Shown here: positions 7,237-15,161 of the stretch, piece after piece
How positions within the stretch are numbered: the first letter of the stretch is position 1
Layout of the letters: each line of letters opens with the position of its first letter
Assembly: GCA_031274525.1 (NCBI GenBank)
Contig: JAISQA010000064.1
Coordinates: forward strand, 1-43,365
Direction: 5' to 3'
Origin: Candidatus Margulisiibacteriota bacterium
Lineage (GTDB): Bacteria; Margulisbacteria; Termititenacia; Termititenacales; Termititenacaceae
Length of the DNA stretch: 43,365 bases
Program-made: the position numbers and the translations under genes
Notes under the pieces: model-generated
What the model saw: the letters and a program-made list of their open reading frames with translations, nothing else
Databases searched by the model: none
What the model was told of the DNA's origin: nothing

Positions 7237-7976
7237 TGAGAAAAAGTATAAGAATAATTTTAGCGATCGGCGTACTGGCGTCCGTGCTGCTGCTCTCTGG
7301 CTGCGGCAAGACCCCGTCTCTTGGCAGCGGAGGCGGAGACGGAGGCGGTTATGTCCCGACCCAAACCACATTAACATCAGAGACAGCCACTACGGCCAAT
7401 GTGCAGGATGCTCTGAATGATTATGACATTGTAAACTTAGAAGCGGCGGCGGAGATAGAATTTACGGCTGACGCGGTGCTGACCGTGCCGGAAGGCAAAA
7501 CGCTGGTTTTGAAGGACGAGGCAATAATAACTTTTAATGCCGGTGCGAATGTTACGCTGAACGGAGATATCGTTTTGGAAAATGGAGCCAGGCTAATAGA
7601 CACCAATCCAGCAGGCGGCACTGTTTGGAACGGCAACGGCACAGGGTCTATCACTTACAAGCCGGGCAGTGAAAGCTGGGTTGACGGCAGTAAATGGGTA
7701 GCGGAGGACGGTGAAGTAGTTGCTCTTGGCGATGATGGTGTATTCAAAATAGAGCGGACCGCTTATACAATAGTTGAGGGAACAGTAACTTCTAAAATAG
7801 CGCAAAATATTGGCAGTGATTACGATGTGCAAACCGTAACCATACAATCCGGCGCAGTGTTAGAGCTTGAGGCTGACCTGAACATATATGCCGGAGGCGT
7901 ATTAAATAAAAACGGGACAACAGTAGTCGAAACTAGCGGCGAAGTCAAAAATAACGGCGGAACAATAAACGAATAG
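7236..7976 (+). CDS. Surface lipoprotein, predicted beta-rich
   Basis: 246 residues. The N-terminus is a lipoprotein signal: basic MRKSIR, hydrophobic stretch, lipobox LLSGC with the lipidated Cys at residue 23. A Gly/Ser linker (GSGGGDGGG) tethers a beta-rich, Asn/Gly/Thr-rich domain with repeated short strands (VLTVPEGKTLVLKDEAIITF..., ADLNIYAGGVLNKNG), suggesting a beta-helix or adhesin-like fold. The function is not known. ATG 7236 is preferred over ATG 7221 because GGAGG (7223-7227) lies 8 nt upstream and the signal peptide then starts normally. The poly-C promoter and the overlapping leader peptide suggest on/off expression. Confidence 0.75.
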   Translation: MRKSIRIILAIGVLASVLLLSGCGKTPSLGSGGGDGGGYVPTQTTLTSETATTANVQDALNDYDIVNLEAAAEIEFTADAVLTVPEGKTLVLKDEAIITFNAGANVTLNGDIVLENGARLIDTNPAGGTVWNGNGTGSITYKPGSESWVDGSKWVAEDGEVVALGDDGVFKIERTAYTIVEGTVTSKIAQNIGSDYDVQTVTIQSGAVLELEADLNIYAGGVLNKNGTTVVETSGEVKNNGGTINE

Positions 7977-8000
7977 TTTTGCTAGCGTTGCCGTATTTAG

Positions 8001-8026
8001 CCGGAGGCGGGTAAAACCGCCTCCGG
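8001..8026 (+). terminator. Strong hairpin after the lipoprotein gene
   Basis: A perfect 10-bp GC stem (CCGGAGGCGG / CCGCCTCCGG) with loop GTAAAA, 25 bp after the stop. No U-tract follows, so it may be a 3' stabiliser or a Rho-type end rather than a classical terminator. Confidence 0.5.
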
Positions 8027-8030
8027 GGAT

Positions 8031-8195
8031 CGTCCCCTTCGACTACGCTCAGGGGACGGTAAGGACACCGAGCGGCTTGTGCCGAGCAAGGTCGAGGCAA
8101 GTCGAGGTGTCCATAACGGTGGCTTCGACTACGCTCAGCCACCTAGAGTCGGGTCGGTGAGCGGCTTGTGTGCCGAGCGAAGCCGAGACAACACT
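8031..8195 (+). repeat. Tandem pair of palindromic repeats next to the GIY-YIG gene
   Basis: Two units. Unit a (8031-8112): hairpin CGTCCCC/GGGGACG around loop TTCGACTACGCTCA (8038-8051), then an outer stem GGACACC/GGTGTCC (8063-8069, 8106-8112) enclosing CGGC-TTGT-GCCG. Unit b (8118-~8195): hairpin GGTGGC/GCCACC around the identical 14-nt loop (8124-8137), then CGGC-TTGTGT-GCCG and GAGCGAAGCCGAG. The loop is fixed while the stem sequence changes with pairing kept, so structure rather than stem sequence is conserved. The 3' end of the GIY-YIG gene abuts unit b. Confidence 0.8.
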
Positions 8196-8499
8196 ACTTA
8201 CGATAATTTTTATAATGACTTTTATTTTTACACTCGGCAAATTTATGTAAATCTATTTCATTATGTTCAATAAGTGCTTTCTTCTTTTTATGTATCCACC
8301 CCTGCACTTCTTTTTCCCGATAGAATGCGTCTGACACACGGGCATACTCTTCACAATATACCAGCTTTATCGGCAAATGTTTCTTTGTATAATTTGCGCC
8401 GCGCCCCGTCTGATGCTGGGTTAATCTACGAGCCAAATCTTTAGTACTGCCAGTATAATAACTGCCATCACAACATTCTAAAATGTACATATGCGCCAC
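8194..8499 (-). CDS. GIY-YIG domain nuclease (small, stand-alone)
   Basis: 101-residue GIY-YIG protein. MYILECCDGSYYTGSTKDLARRLTQHQ holds the Y-I-L and Y-T-G signature with the catalytic Arg in the following helix; the conserved Glu is in YREKEVQGW. Such single-domain GIY-YIG proteins (UPF0213-like) are DNA endonuclease-fold proteins of unclear function. The lysine-rich C-terminus ends at the palindromic repeat unit b. The first start is GTG 8499; ATG at 8490 is an equally possible start. Position beside palindromic repeats parallels the DUF559 gene at 35955. Confidence 0.85.
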   Translation of the reverse strand: MAHMYILECCDGSYYTGSTKDLARRLTQHQTGRGANYTKKHLPIKLVYCEEYARVSDAFYREKEVQGWIHKKKKALIEHNEIDLHKFAECKNKSHYKNYRK

Positions 8500-8519
8500 A
8501 TTCTTAAAGAAGCAAAATT

Positions 8520-8542
8520 TATGCCAGTTGGCATATTTTTTT
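8520..8542. terminator. Hairpin between prfC and the GIY-YIG gene
   Basis: Stem TATGCC/GGCATA with loop AGTT. On the + strand seven T follow; on the - strand, which carries both flanking genes, the stem is followed by AATTTT just after the prfC stop. It may terminate prfC and separate it from the nuclease gene. Confidence 0.55.
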
Positions 8543-10124
8543 ACCGCACCAGATCCCGCTCGCTACATTCGGAAGTTTTGTAAAAACGAATTTGCGGGAA
8601 CTGCTCCTGAATAAATTTCACTTCCCAGGCGCCTTTGAATAAAAAAACCAGTTTATCCTCAATATCCCGCATGATGCGCAGGGGTTTCTCGGCGGTAAAT
8701 TCTTTGAGATCTTTTTCCCCGCCGTCCAGCCAGTAAGCAAAAGCCGCTTCGTAAGCCTGATAAGCGCACTGCGCTCCGTACTCATTTTCCAGCCGAAAAC
8801 GCACTACATCAAACTGCAGCTCGCCGACCGCGCCCAGAATCAGTTTTTGATCCAGCAGGCCTTTGAATAACTGCACCGCGCCTTCTTCCGAGAGCTGCTG
8901 CAGGCCTTTTTGCAGCTGTTTGGCTTTAAGCGGATTGCGGTTGATAACCAGCTGAAATATTTCCGGGGCAAAGCTGGGAATACCGCTGAAATGCACCTGC
9001 TCGCCTTCGGTAAAAGTATCGCCGATCTTGATCGCGCCGGTGTCGTGTATGCCGATAATATCGCCGGGATAGGCTTCTTCCGTGACGCTGCGCGCCTGCG
9101 CCAGAAAAGTCAGCGGATTAGCCGCCTTAAACTCTCTCCCGCCGCGTACCTGAAAAACTTTCATGCCGCGGGTAAACACCCCCGAACAGACGCGCAGAAA
9201 AGCAATACGGTCGCGGTGCCGGGGATCCATATTGGCATGTATCTTAAAAACGAGGCCGGTCATTTTGCTTTCCGCTGGCTCGACCATCCGCTCTGCCGCC
9301 GGTCTGGGCAGGGGCGGAGGCGCCAGCCGGATAATCTCCCGCAGCAGATCCAGTATGCCGAAATTATTTATAGCGCTGCCGAAAAAAACCGGCGTCAGCT
9401 CGCCGCGCAGGTATTTTTCCGGCGCAAAAGGCTCCAGCGCTCCGTTAATAGCCGCCACATCCCCGGCTAATTTAGCGCGCTGGCTGTCGTCCAGTCCGGG
9501 CACCTCCTCCGGGCGCACAGACTGCCATTCTTCAAATTGCTGCTTATCGGCAAACTGCAAATAACTCTGGTTCTGAATATTGTACACGCCGCGGAAATCG
9601 CGCCCCATGCCGATCGGCCAGCTCAGCGGCACGGCTGTAATCGCCAGATTGTTTTCGATATCATCCAGCAGAGCAAAAGGATCCAGCCCGTCACGGTCAA
9701 GTTTATTGATAAAAGTAATGACCGGTATGCTGCGCAGCCGGCAGACCTCCATTAGCTTTTTGGTGCGATCTTCCACGCCCTTAACTGAATCAATGACCAT
9801 CAGCACCGAATCCACCGCCGTTAAGGTGCGGTAAGTGTCTTCGCTGAAATCCGCGTGGCCGGGCGTGTCCAGCAGATTGATAATCGTGTCCGCGTACTCA
9901 AAAGACATCACCGAAGTCGCCACCGACACGCCGCGCTGTTTTTCCAGCTCCATCCAGTCCGAGGTGGTGTGTCGCTGGGTTTTCTTGGCCTTAATAGCTC
10001 CGGCCTGCTGGATGGCCCCGCCAAAAAGCAGCAGCTTTTCCGTGATCGTTGTCTTGCCCGCGTCGGGGTGGCTGATAATCGCAAAAGTGCGGCGGCGTTT
10101 GATCTCGCGGAGACGGTCAGTCAT
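8541..10124 (-). CDS. prfC: Peptide chain release factor 3
   Basis: 527-residue translational GTPase RF3, which recycles RF1/RF2 from the ribosome after peptide release. The G1 loop SHPDAGKTT is at residues 18-26, the RF3-specific stretch QRHTTSDWMELEKQRGVSV covers switch I, DTPGHADFSEDTYR is G3 and NKLDRDG is G4. Length matches the family. The gene starts 9 bp after the Na/Pi transporter stop, so the two probably form an operon. A hairpin follows its stop. Confidence 0.95.
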   Translation of the reverse strand: MTDRLREIKRRRTFAIISHPDAGKTTITEKLLLFGGAIQQAGAIKAKKTQRHTTSDWMELEKQRGVSVATSVMSFEYADTIINLLDTPGHADFSEDTYRTLTAVDSVLMVIDSVKGVEDRTKKLMEVCRLRSIPVITFINKLDRDGLDPFALLDDIENNLAITAVPLSWPIGMGRDFRGVYNIQNQSYLQFADKQQFEEWQSVRPEEVPGLDDSQRAKLAGDVAAINGALEPFAPEKYLRGELTPVFFGSAINNFGILDLLREIIRLAPPPLPRPAAERMVEPAESKMTGLVFKIHANMDPRHRDRIAFLRVCSGVFTRGMKVFQVRGGREFKAANPLTFLAQARSVTEEAYPGDIIGIHDTGAIKIGDTFTEGEQVHFSGIPSFAPEIFQLVINRNPLKAKQLQKGLQQLSEEGAVQLFKGLLDQKLILGAVGELQFDVVRFRLENEYGAQCAYQAYEAAFAYWLDGGEKDLKEFTAEKPLRIMRDIEDKLVFLFKGAWEVKFIQEQFPQIRFYKTSECSERDLVR

Positions 10125-10133
10125 AAAGTCCCG

Positions 10134-11798
10134 CTACTGGTACAGATAGGGATTTTCCCGCCACTTGGCAAATTTGACCGCGTGGTCGCTAATGCGTTCC
10201 AGATTGTTGACCAAATCGTTAAAAATCGCGGCGGCGTTTAGATTACATTCTTTAGATTTCAGTCTTTCCAGATGATTTTTCCGAAAATCGTCTTTTTCCT
10301 GATCGATGCGGCCTTCCAGCTCCAGCGCTTCGCCGGCCCGCCGGATGCTGTTCTCGGCAAAAGCCCTGACGCTCAGCTCGCACTCCATATCCACGTCACC
10401 GGTCATAATGCGCAGCTCATCCAGCGCTCTAGACGAATACTTTACCCCATTGGCCAGCGAATTATCGACCAGATACACGATATTCAGCGCATAGTCGGCG
10501 ATTTTTTCCACGTCGTTGACCAGATGCAGCAGGCAGTTGTGGTACACCGCTTCATTATGCGACAGGCCGGAGCTTTCCAGCGAGACCAGAAATTCGATCA
10601 CCTCGGCCTGCAGATCATCCACTATTTTTTCCATAGCCTGCACTTTATTCAGATCATGTTTGGCCCGGTCAAAAAGCCCCTGCACGGAAAGCTGCACCAT
10701 CTCGCGGGAAATGCTCATCATATGCAGGATCTCCTGCTCGGCCTGATCCAGCGCGATCGCCGGAATATTCACGATCCGCTTATCCAAAAATTTCGGCTCC
10801 GAAGCCAGAATATCCTCATCTTTGCCGGGCACCATCCAGCTGACCAGGCTGACCAGTCCGTTGATCAGCGGCAGAAAAATCAGTACATTGATAATATTAA
10901 AAAAGGAATGGGCATTAGCGATATGCCGCGAGATATTCGCGCCACCCACAAAAACACTGCCCGGCGTGACCTGGTCAATGAACCAGAGATAAACCGGCAC
11001 ACCCTGATAGCGGACAAAGAAAAAAGCCATAAAAATAGCCGTACCCAGCACATTGAACATAGTATGCGCCCAGGCCAGCCGCCTGGCATTGCGCGAAGCG
11101 CCGATCGCCGCCAGCTGCGCCGTGATCGTCGTACCGATATTCTCACCGAAAACCAGCGGCATCGCGGTCACAAAATCGATCACGCCCACCACGGCCAGCG
11201 CCTGCGTAATGCCGATCGTCGCGCTGCTGCTCTGCAGAATAAAAGTCAGCAGACAGCCGCCCAGCACCGCCAGAAAAGGATTCTGGCTGAAATAGACAAA
11301 GAGATTATGAAAAGCCGGGTCGTTTTTCAGCGAACTGAAAGCGTCCATCATTATATTCAAACCCAGAAAAAGAAAACCAAAACCCAGAATAGAGTAACCG
11401 ATCCACTGCCAGTTTTTCCGGGAGGAAAACAAATGCATAAGCCCGCCGACGCCCAGAAACAAAAGAGCGTATCGGGAAATATCAAAAGCGATCAGCTGCG
11501 CCGTAATTGTCGTGCCGATATTGGCGCCCAGAATGATGCTGATACCTTTTTTGAGGGTCAGAAGTCCGGCGTTCACGAAACCGACCACCATAACCGTCAC
11601 CGCGGAACTGCTCTGCACAAGGCCGGTAAGCCCCGTGCCAACCGCCACGCCGATCAGGCGGTTTTTGGTCAGCATAGCCAGGACTTTTTTCAGCTCTTTG
11701 CCGGCAATTTTTTGCAGGCCGGTGGACATCGCCCGCATGCCGTAAAGGAACATTGCAAGTCCGCCGATAGTCGTGAAAGCAGCCTGAAACGGATTCAT
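10134..11798 (-). CDS. Na+/phosphate cotransporter family protein with PhoU-like C-terminus
   Basis: 554 residues. The membrane half (about residues 1-310) contains the two inverted Na/Pi-cotransport repeats, each with a QSSSA motif (GLVQSSSAVTVM and ILQSSSATIGI) and a GANIGTT or GENIGTT motif. The second half is a helical PhoU-like domain (from about 340). It should import phosphate with Na+ across the inner membrane, the PhoU part sensing or regulating. A TATAAT box lies at 11820-11825, 21 nt before the ATG. Long open frames on the opposite strand across this gene are non-coding shadows. Confidence 0.92.
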   Translation of the reverse strand: MNPFQAAFTTIGGLAMFLYGMRAMSTGLQKIAGKELKKVLAMLTKNRLIGVAVGTGLTGLVQSSSAVTVMVVGFVNAGLLTLKKGISIILGANIGTTITAQLIAFDISRYALLFLGVGGLMHLFSSRKNWQWIGYSILGFGFLFLGLNIMMDAFSSLKNDPAFHNLFVYFSQNPFLAVLGGCLLTFILQSSSATIGITQALAVVGVIDFVTAMPLVFGENIGTTITAQLAAIGASRNARRLAWAHTMFNVLGTAIFMAFFFVRYQGVPVYLWFIDQVTPGSVFVGGANISRHIANAHSFFNIINVLIFLPLINGLVSLVSWMVPGKDEDILASEPKFLDKRIVNIPAIALDQAEQEILHMMSISREMVQLSVQGLFDRAKHDLNKVQAMEKIVDDLQAEVIEFLVSLESSGLSHNEAVYHNCLLHLVNDVEKIADYALNIVYLVDNSLANGVKYSSRALDELRIMTGDVDMECELSVRAFAENSIRRAGEALELEGRIDQEKDDFRKNHLERLKSKECNLNAAAIFNDLVNNLERISDHAVKFAKWRENPYLYQ

Positions 11799-11888
11799 AT
11801 ATCTGTTACCATAACATCAATTATATTTGACGTCAAAAACCAGAAATACCAAAGGTAATCTTCTCTATTTACAGCGTTTTATAATATT

Positions 11889-13253
11889 TTAATCCAGCGC
11901 CGCCGCGCAGAGAGCCTGCGCCCTGGCTTTAGTCTCAGCTTCAGCGATTATTCTAATAATCGGCTCGGTGTTGGAAGCGCGAATGTGCAGCCAGTTGCCG
12001 TCCGCAAAAGTAACTTTCAGGCCGTCCTGCGTATCCAGTTTTTCCGCGGCGTATCTGGCGCGCAGTTTGGCCAGAATATCCGCCACCTGCTGCGCAGAGG
12101 TACAGTCAAGTTTGGTTTTGTGCATAAAATAACGCGGATTGCCGGCGATCAGTTCCGAAACTTTTCGCTTCGACTCCGCCAGATACTGCAGGAGCAAAGC
12201 AATGCCCGCCAGAGAATCCCGGCCATAACCGACCGCCGGGATGATAATGCCGCCGTTGCCCTCGCCGCCGGCCACCGCCCTGTTTTTTTTCATCGCCACA
12301 GAAACATTCACCTCGCCGATCCTGGTGCGGATAACTTCCGCGCCGTATTTCGCGGCCACATCGTCAATAATTCTGGTCGTGGAGAGATTGGTGCAGAGCT
12401 TATTTTCCCCGGCCACTCTGCCCTGCCGCAGTAAATCCAGCATATATTCCGCCAGCAGGCACAAAGTATAATCCTCGCCCACGGCCGCGCCGGTCTCATC
12501 GACGATCGCCAGCCGGTCGGCGTCCGGATCCTGCGCAAAACCGATGTCCGCGCCGAATTCCCGGACTTGCTGCCCCAGACCGGCGATATTCTCCGCCGTA
12601 GGCTCCAGCGGACGGCCGCACTGCTCAATATCCGGCGCAGAATTGACCTGCAAATAGGGCACGTCCAGACAATCCAGCAGTCTTCCGGTCAGCAGCGCGC
12701 CGGCGCCGCAGCAGGTGTCCAGCACCACGCGCAGCCCGGATCTTTTCAGCAGATCCAGATCAACGATCTTTTTAATTTTTTCCAGATGAATGTCGCCGGC
12801 ATCAAATTTGGTCTCCACAGCCAGCCGGCCTTCGCGCGTCCGCTCCAGATCCGCGGCGGAAACTTCCTGATACAGCGTCAACAACCTTTGCGCGTCCTCC
12901 GGCGGCAGAAATATACCGTCCGGCCGCACAAATTTCAAACCGTTCCACTGGCGGGGATTGTGCGAAGCGGTCACGATCACCGCGCCGTCCGCGCCCAGCG
13001 CTCTGGCCAACACCTGCACGGTAGGCGTGGGCAGACAGCCGACATCGATTATTTTGATCTTGCCGTCGAAGCGCAGGCCGCGAAAAAGGGCTGCTTTGAC
13101 CGCGGAGCCGGAACGCCGGGTGTCCGCGCCGACCAGCACTGTGCCGCTGCCCGCAAAACGGGCAAAAGCTACGCCGAATTTTTTAATAATTTCATCATCC
13201 AGCGTTTCGCCGTAAATGCCCCGCACGCCGGAAATGCTGATCTTCAAAGTCAT
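11889..13253 (-). CDS. glmM: Phosphoglucosamine mutase (archaeal-type sugar-binding motif)
   Basis: 454-residue alpha-D-phosphohexomutase that makes glucosamine-1-phosphate for UDP-GlcNAc, peptidoglycan and LPS. The phosphoserine is Ser97 in TASHNP, the Mg loop is DPDADR, the sugar-binding loop is GEGNGG and the phosphate-binding loop RASNTEPIIRI. Bacterial GlmM usually has GEQSGH at the sugar loop; GEGNGG is more typical of archaeal phosphohexomutases, so the substrate could be broader (glucose or mannose phosphates). It follows purS by 2 bp and shares its promoter. Confidence 0.85.
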   Translation of the reverse strand: MTLKISISGVRGIYGETLDDEIIKKFGVAFARFAGSGTVLVGADTRRSGSAVKAALFRGLRFDGKIKIIDVGCLPTPTVQVLARALGADGAVIVTASHNPRQWNGLKFVRPDGIFLPPEDAQRLLTLYQEVSAADLERTREGRLAVETKFDAGDIHLEKIKKIVDLDLLKRSGLRVVLDTCCGAGALLTGRLLDCLDVPYLQVNSAPDIEQCGRPLEPTAENIAGLGQQVREFGADIGFAQDPDADRLAIVDETGAAVGEDYTLCLLAEYMLDLLRQGRVAGENKLCTNLSTTRIIDDVAAKYGAEVIRTRIGEVNVSVAMKKNRAVAGGEGNGGIIIPAVGYGRDSLAGIALLLQYLAESKRKVSELIAGNPRYFMHKTKLDCTSAQQVADILAKLRARYAAEKLDTQDGLKVTFADGNWLHIRASNTEPIIRIIAEAETKARAQALCAAALD

Positions 13254-13255
13254 TT

Positions 13256-13504
13256 TTAATGTCCTAATTCAAAGCGGTATTGCTCAATAACCGGATTGGT
13301 CAGCAGCTTATCCGCCATTTCTTTGATCTGCGCGCGGGCCCTGTCCTCGGACGGAGCGTCTATAGCAAAGGTGATATACTTGCCGACCGCCAGCGCGCCG
13401 ACATTGCTATAACCCAGCGAGGCCAGCGCCGCAGCGGTGGTCTTGCCCACCGGATCCAGAATGCCGTCCTTATAAGAAACATACATCTTGACCTGATATT
13501 GCAT
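13256..13504 (-). CDS. purS: Phosphoribosylformylglycinamidine synthase subunit PurS
   Basis: 82-residue PurS, the small bridging subunit of the PurLQS complex that makes FGAM in purine synthesis. Family features: KMYVSYKDGILDPVGKTTAAALASLGY at the N-terminus, VGKYITFAIDA in the middle and LLTNPVIEQYRFEL at the C-terminus. purQ and purL are not in the window, so the subunits are encoded elsewhere. GGGGAG before the ATG is a good SD. First gene of a purS-glmM pair. Confidence 0.9.
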   Translation of the reverse strand: MQYQVKMYVSYKDGILDPVGKTTAAALASLGYSNVGALAVGKYITFAIDAPSEDRARAQIKEMADKLLTNPVIEQYRFELGH

Positions 13505-13530
13505 AAACGCTCCCCGCAGAAATTTTATTT

Positions 13531-13559
13531 ATTTTAGCACTTTAGTGTCTGTCCGACAA
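13531..13559 (-). promoter_or_regulatory. Promoter of purS-glmM
   Basis: On the - strand TTGTCG (13554-13559) and TAAAAT (13531-13536) are 17 nt apart, giving a leader of about 20 nt that contains the purS SD. Confidence 0.55.
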
Positions 13560-13590
13560 AAAAAACGGGAAAAAACCGCCGGACTTGCGA

Positions 13591-13596
13591 TAAAAT
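13591..13596 (+). promoter_or_regulatory. -10-like TAAAAT six bases before the 508-aa gene
   Basis: TAAAAT ends 6 nt before ATG 13603, with no SD; consistent with leaderless transcription. No good -35 box is visible. Confidence 0.4.
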
Positions 13597-13602
13597 AGAA
13601 CC

Positions 13603-15129
13603 ATGCACCAAAAATTAATCGCCGCGCCGGACGAAGCTATTTTATTAAGCGACGAAAGTTTTGACGCGCTGGGCTGGCTGACCACGTATCAGGTGTCCCT
13701 CCGCACCAATTATATGAAAGATATTTTGTCCGTCCTTGTGCCGCAAAACGACAACAGCACGCTCGTAACCTCCGGCCTCGGCCTGAACGAACACCAGCGC
13801 AACCCCGCGCCGCGGATTCCGGTTTTCACCGCCAAAATCAATTTCAAACAATTACTGTCCACCGAAATGAATAACAAATATGGCCGCTTTTCCCTGAAAA
13901 TTTTCGCCTATGCCGATGGACAGCAAAACATTCAGCTGCAGGAAATATTCAGCTGCAACGGGCAGAAAATACCCAACCCCAAAGAATGTCCGGAAGAATA
14001 TGCCTACCTGCGCAGCAAATTCCGCCGGCAAGCCGCGCGGCTCAGCATCAGTGCGGACGAACTGGCGCGCAATATCGCAGAGCTGCGCCCACCGGATTTG
14101 CTGGGCATTATCCGGAATATCCCCGGACTTGATCCCGGCCTGAGCACACGTCTCTATAAATTTGCGCTGTCGCACTCTTCGTTTCAAAACACCTTGCTGC
14201 CGCGGATAAAAAATTACCTCGCGCAAATCCGGCAGAAGCAACCGCTGCTGCCTCTGCCCATCGCCGCCGCCGCGGCTCTGGAAGCCTGCGCCAATGAAAT
14301 GTTGCACAAAGGCAACGCCGTGCGCACCATCGAGAATATCACTTATATTGCCGACTGCTTTTACGGCCAAAATATCACCGCGCAAAAAACAGGCGTTGAG
14401 AATCCGGACAGGCCTCTGGCGCTCCTCGCTGAATACTTCACTTTCGAGGATATTTTACAGATAATCCAGCATCTGCCCGGACCCGCTTCCAGCAATCTGG
14501 CTTTTATCTCCGCCTGGGAGCCGGACTTCATACCGCAGGAAGTAAAACGCCGCAGCCACATCATCCGCAATGATGACACGCGCGAATTATGCAGTTTGTT
14601 TGATATTGGTTTTTATATCAGCGACAGCCTGGTTCAGGACTTCAAATCCACGGTCAAGCGCACACCCCGCGCTCTGCTGGGTATTCTGGACGGCGAGTCT
14701 TTCAAAAGCGAACAAAGTTTTATCACGGAAACGCTTTTCATTATAAACACGCCGCCAGAGCTTGAAAAATTCACCAGCGCGTACACCGAGATTTTCGGCC
14801 ACCCGCAAATTCAGAAAAATATTTTGAAGACTAACCATTTCCACGAGCGCAGCATCCTGCTGGCGGAAATTTACGAAAGAATTATCCGCCGTATTTTGAC
14901 CCATTACGATGATTTCACACGAATTCGGGAAACCAGCGCCAGAGGTTATTTCAGACACCTGCTGCACATTTTTAACTTCCAGCAAATCGCTGGCGGACAC
15001 AAAGCTGTTTTGACCGCCGGTGACATCAGCAGCATCAAGATCGTGCTGTCCAGAGTTATTCAGAAACTGCTGGAAAACCAGATTAACATCAAAAACAGCG
15101 CCGCCGGATTTCCGCCGGACAGACCTTAG
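13603..15129 (+). CDS. Hypothetical 508-aa protein
   Basis: Not recognised. A soluble-looking protein without signal peptide or membrane segments. The first ~130 residues look beta-rich (YQVSLRTNYMKDILSVLVP..., FSLKIFAYADGQQNIQLQEIF), the rest is mostly helical with many Leu/Ile-rich helices (for example LLPLPIAAAAALEACANEML and ILLAEIYERIIRRIL). Codon use and GC content match the neighbours. It stands alone between the divergent purS promoter and metG. No catalytic motif is evident; a lineage-specific regulator or scaffold is possible. Confidence 0.7.
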   Translation: MHQKLIAAPDEAILLSDESFDALGWLTTYQVSLRTNYMKDILSVLVPQNDNSTLVTSGLGLNEHQRNPAPRIPVFTAKINFKQLLSTEMNNKYGRFSLKIFAYADGQQNIQLQEIFSCNGQKIPNPKECPEEYAYLRSKFRRQAARLSISADELARNIAELRPPDLLGIIRNIPGLDPGLSTRLYKFALSHSSFQNTLLPRIKNYLAQIRQKQPLLPLPIAAAAALEACANEMLHKGNAVRTIENITYIADCFYGQNITAQKTGVENPDRPLALLAEYFTFEDILQIIQHLPGPASSNLAFISAWEPDFIPQEVKRRSHIIRNDDTRELCSLFDIGFYISDSLVQDFKSTVKRTPRALLGILDGESFKSEQSFITETLFIINTPPELEKFTSAYTEIFGHPQIQKNILKTNHFHERSILLAEIYERIIRRILTHYDDFTRIRETSARGYFRHLLHIFNFQQIAGGHKAVLTAGDISSIKIVLSRVIQKLLENQINIKNSAAGFPPDRP

Positions 15130-15161
15130 TGTATACTTAACCGTATAGAAACGGAGCGAAT

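Noticed and set aside
8031-8195. CRISPR-like array
   Set aside because: Only two units, with palindromic structure and no regular spacers; no cas genes.
10272-11858. 528-codon open frame on the + strand opposite the Na/Pi transporter
   Set aside because: It is a shadow of a clearly recognised gene, with His/Gln/Arg-rich composition typical of antisense frames and no family motif.
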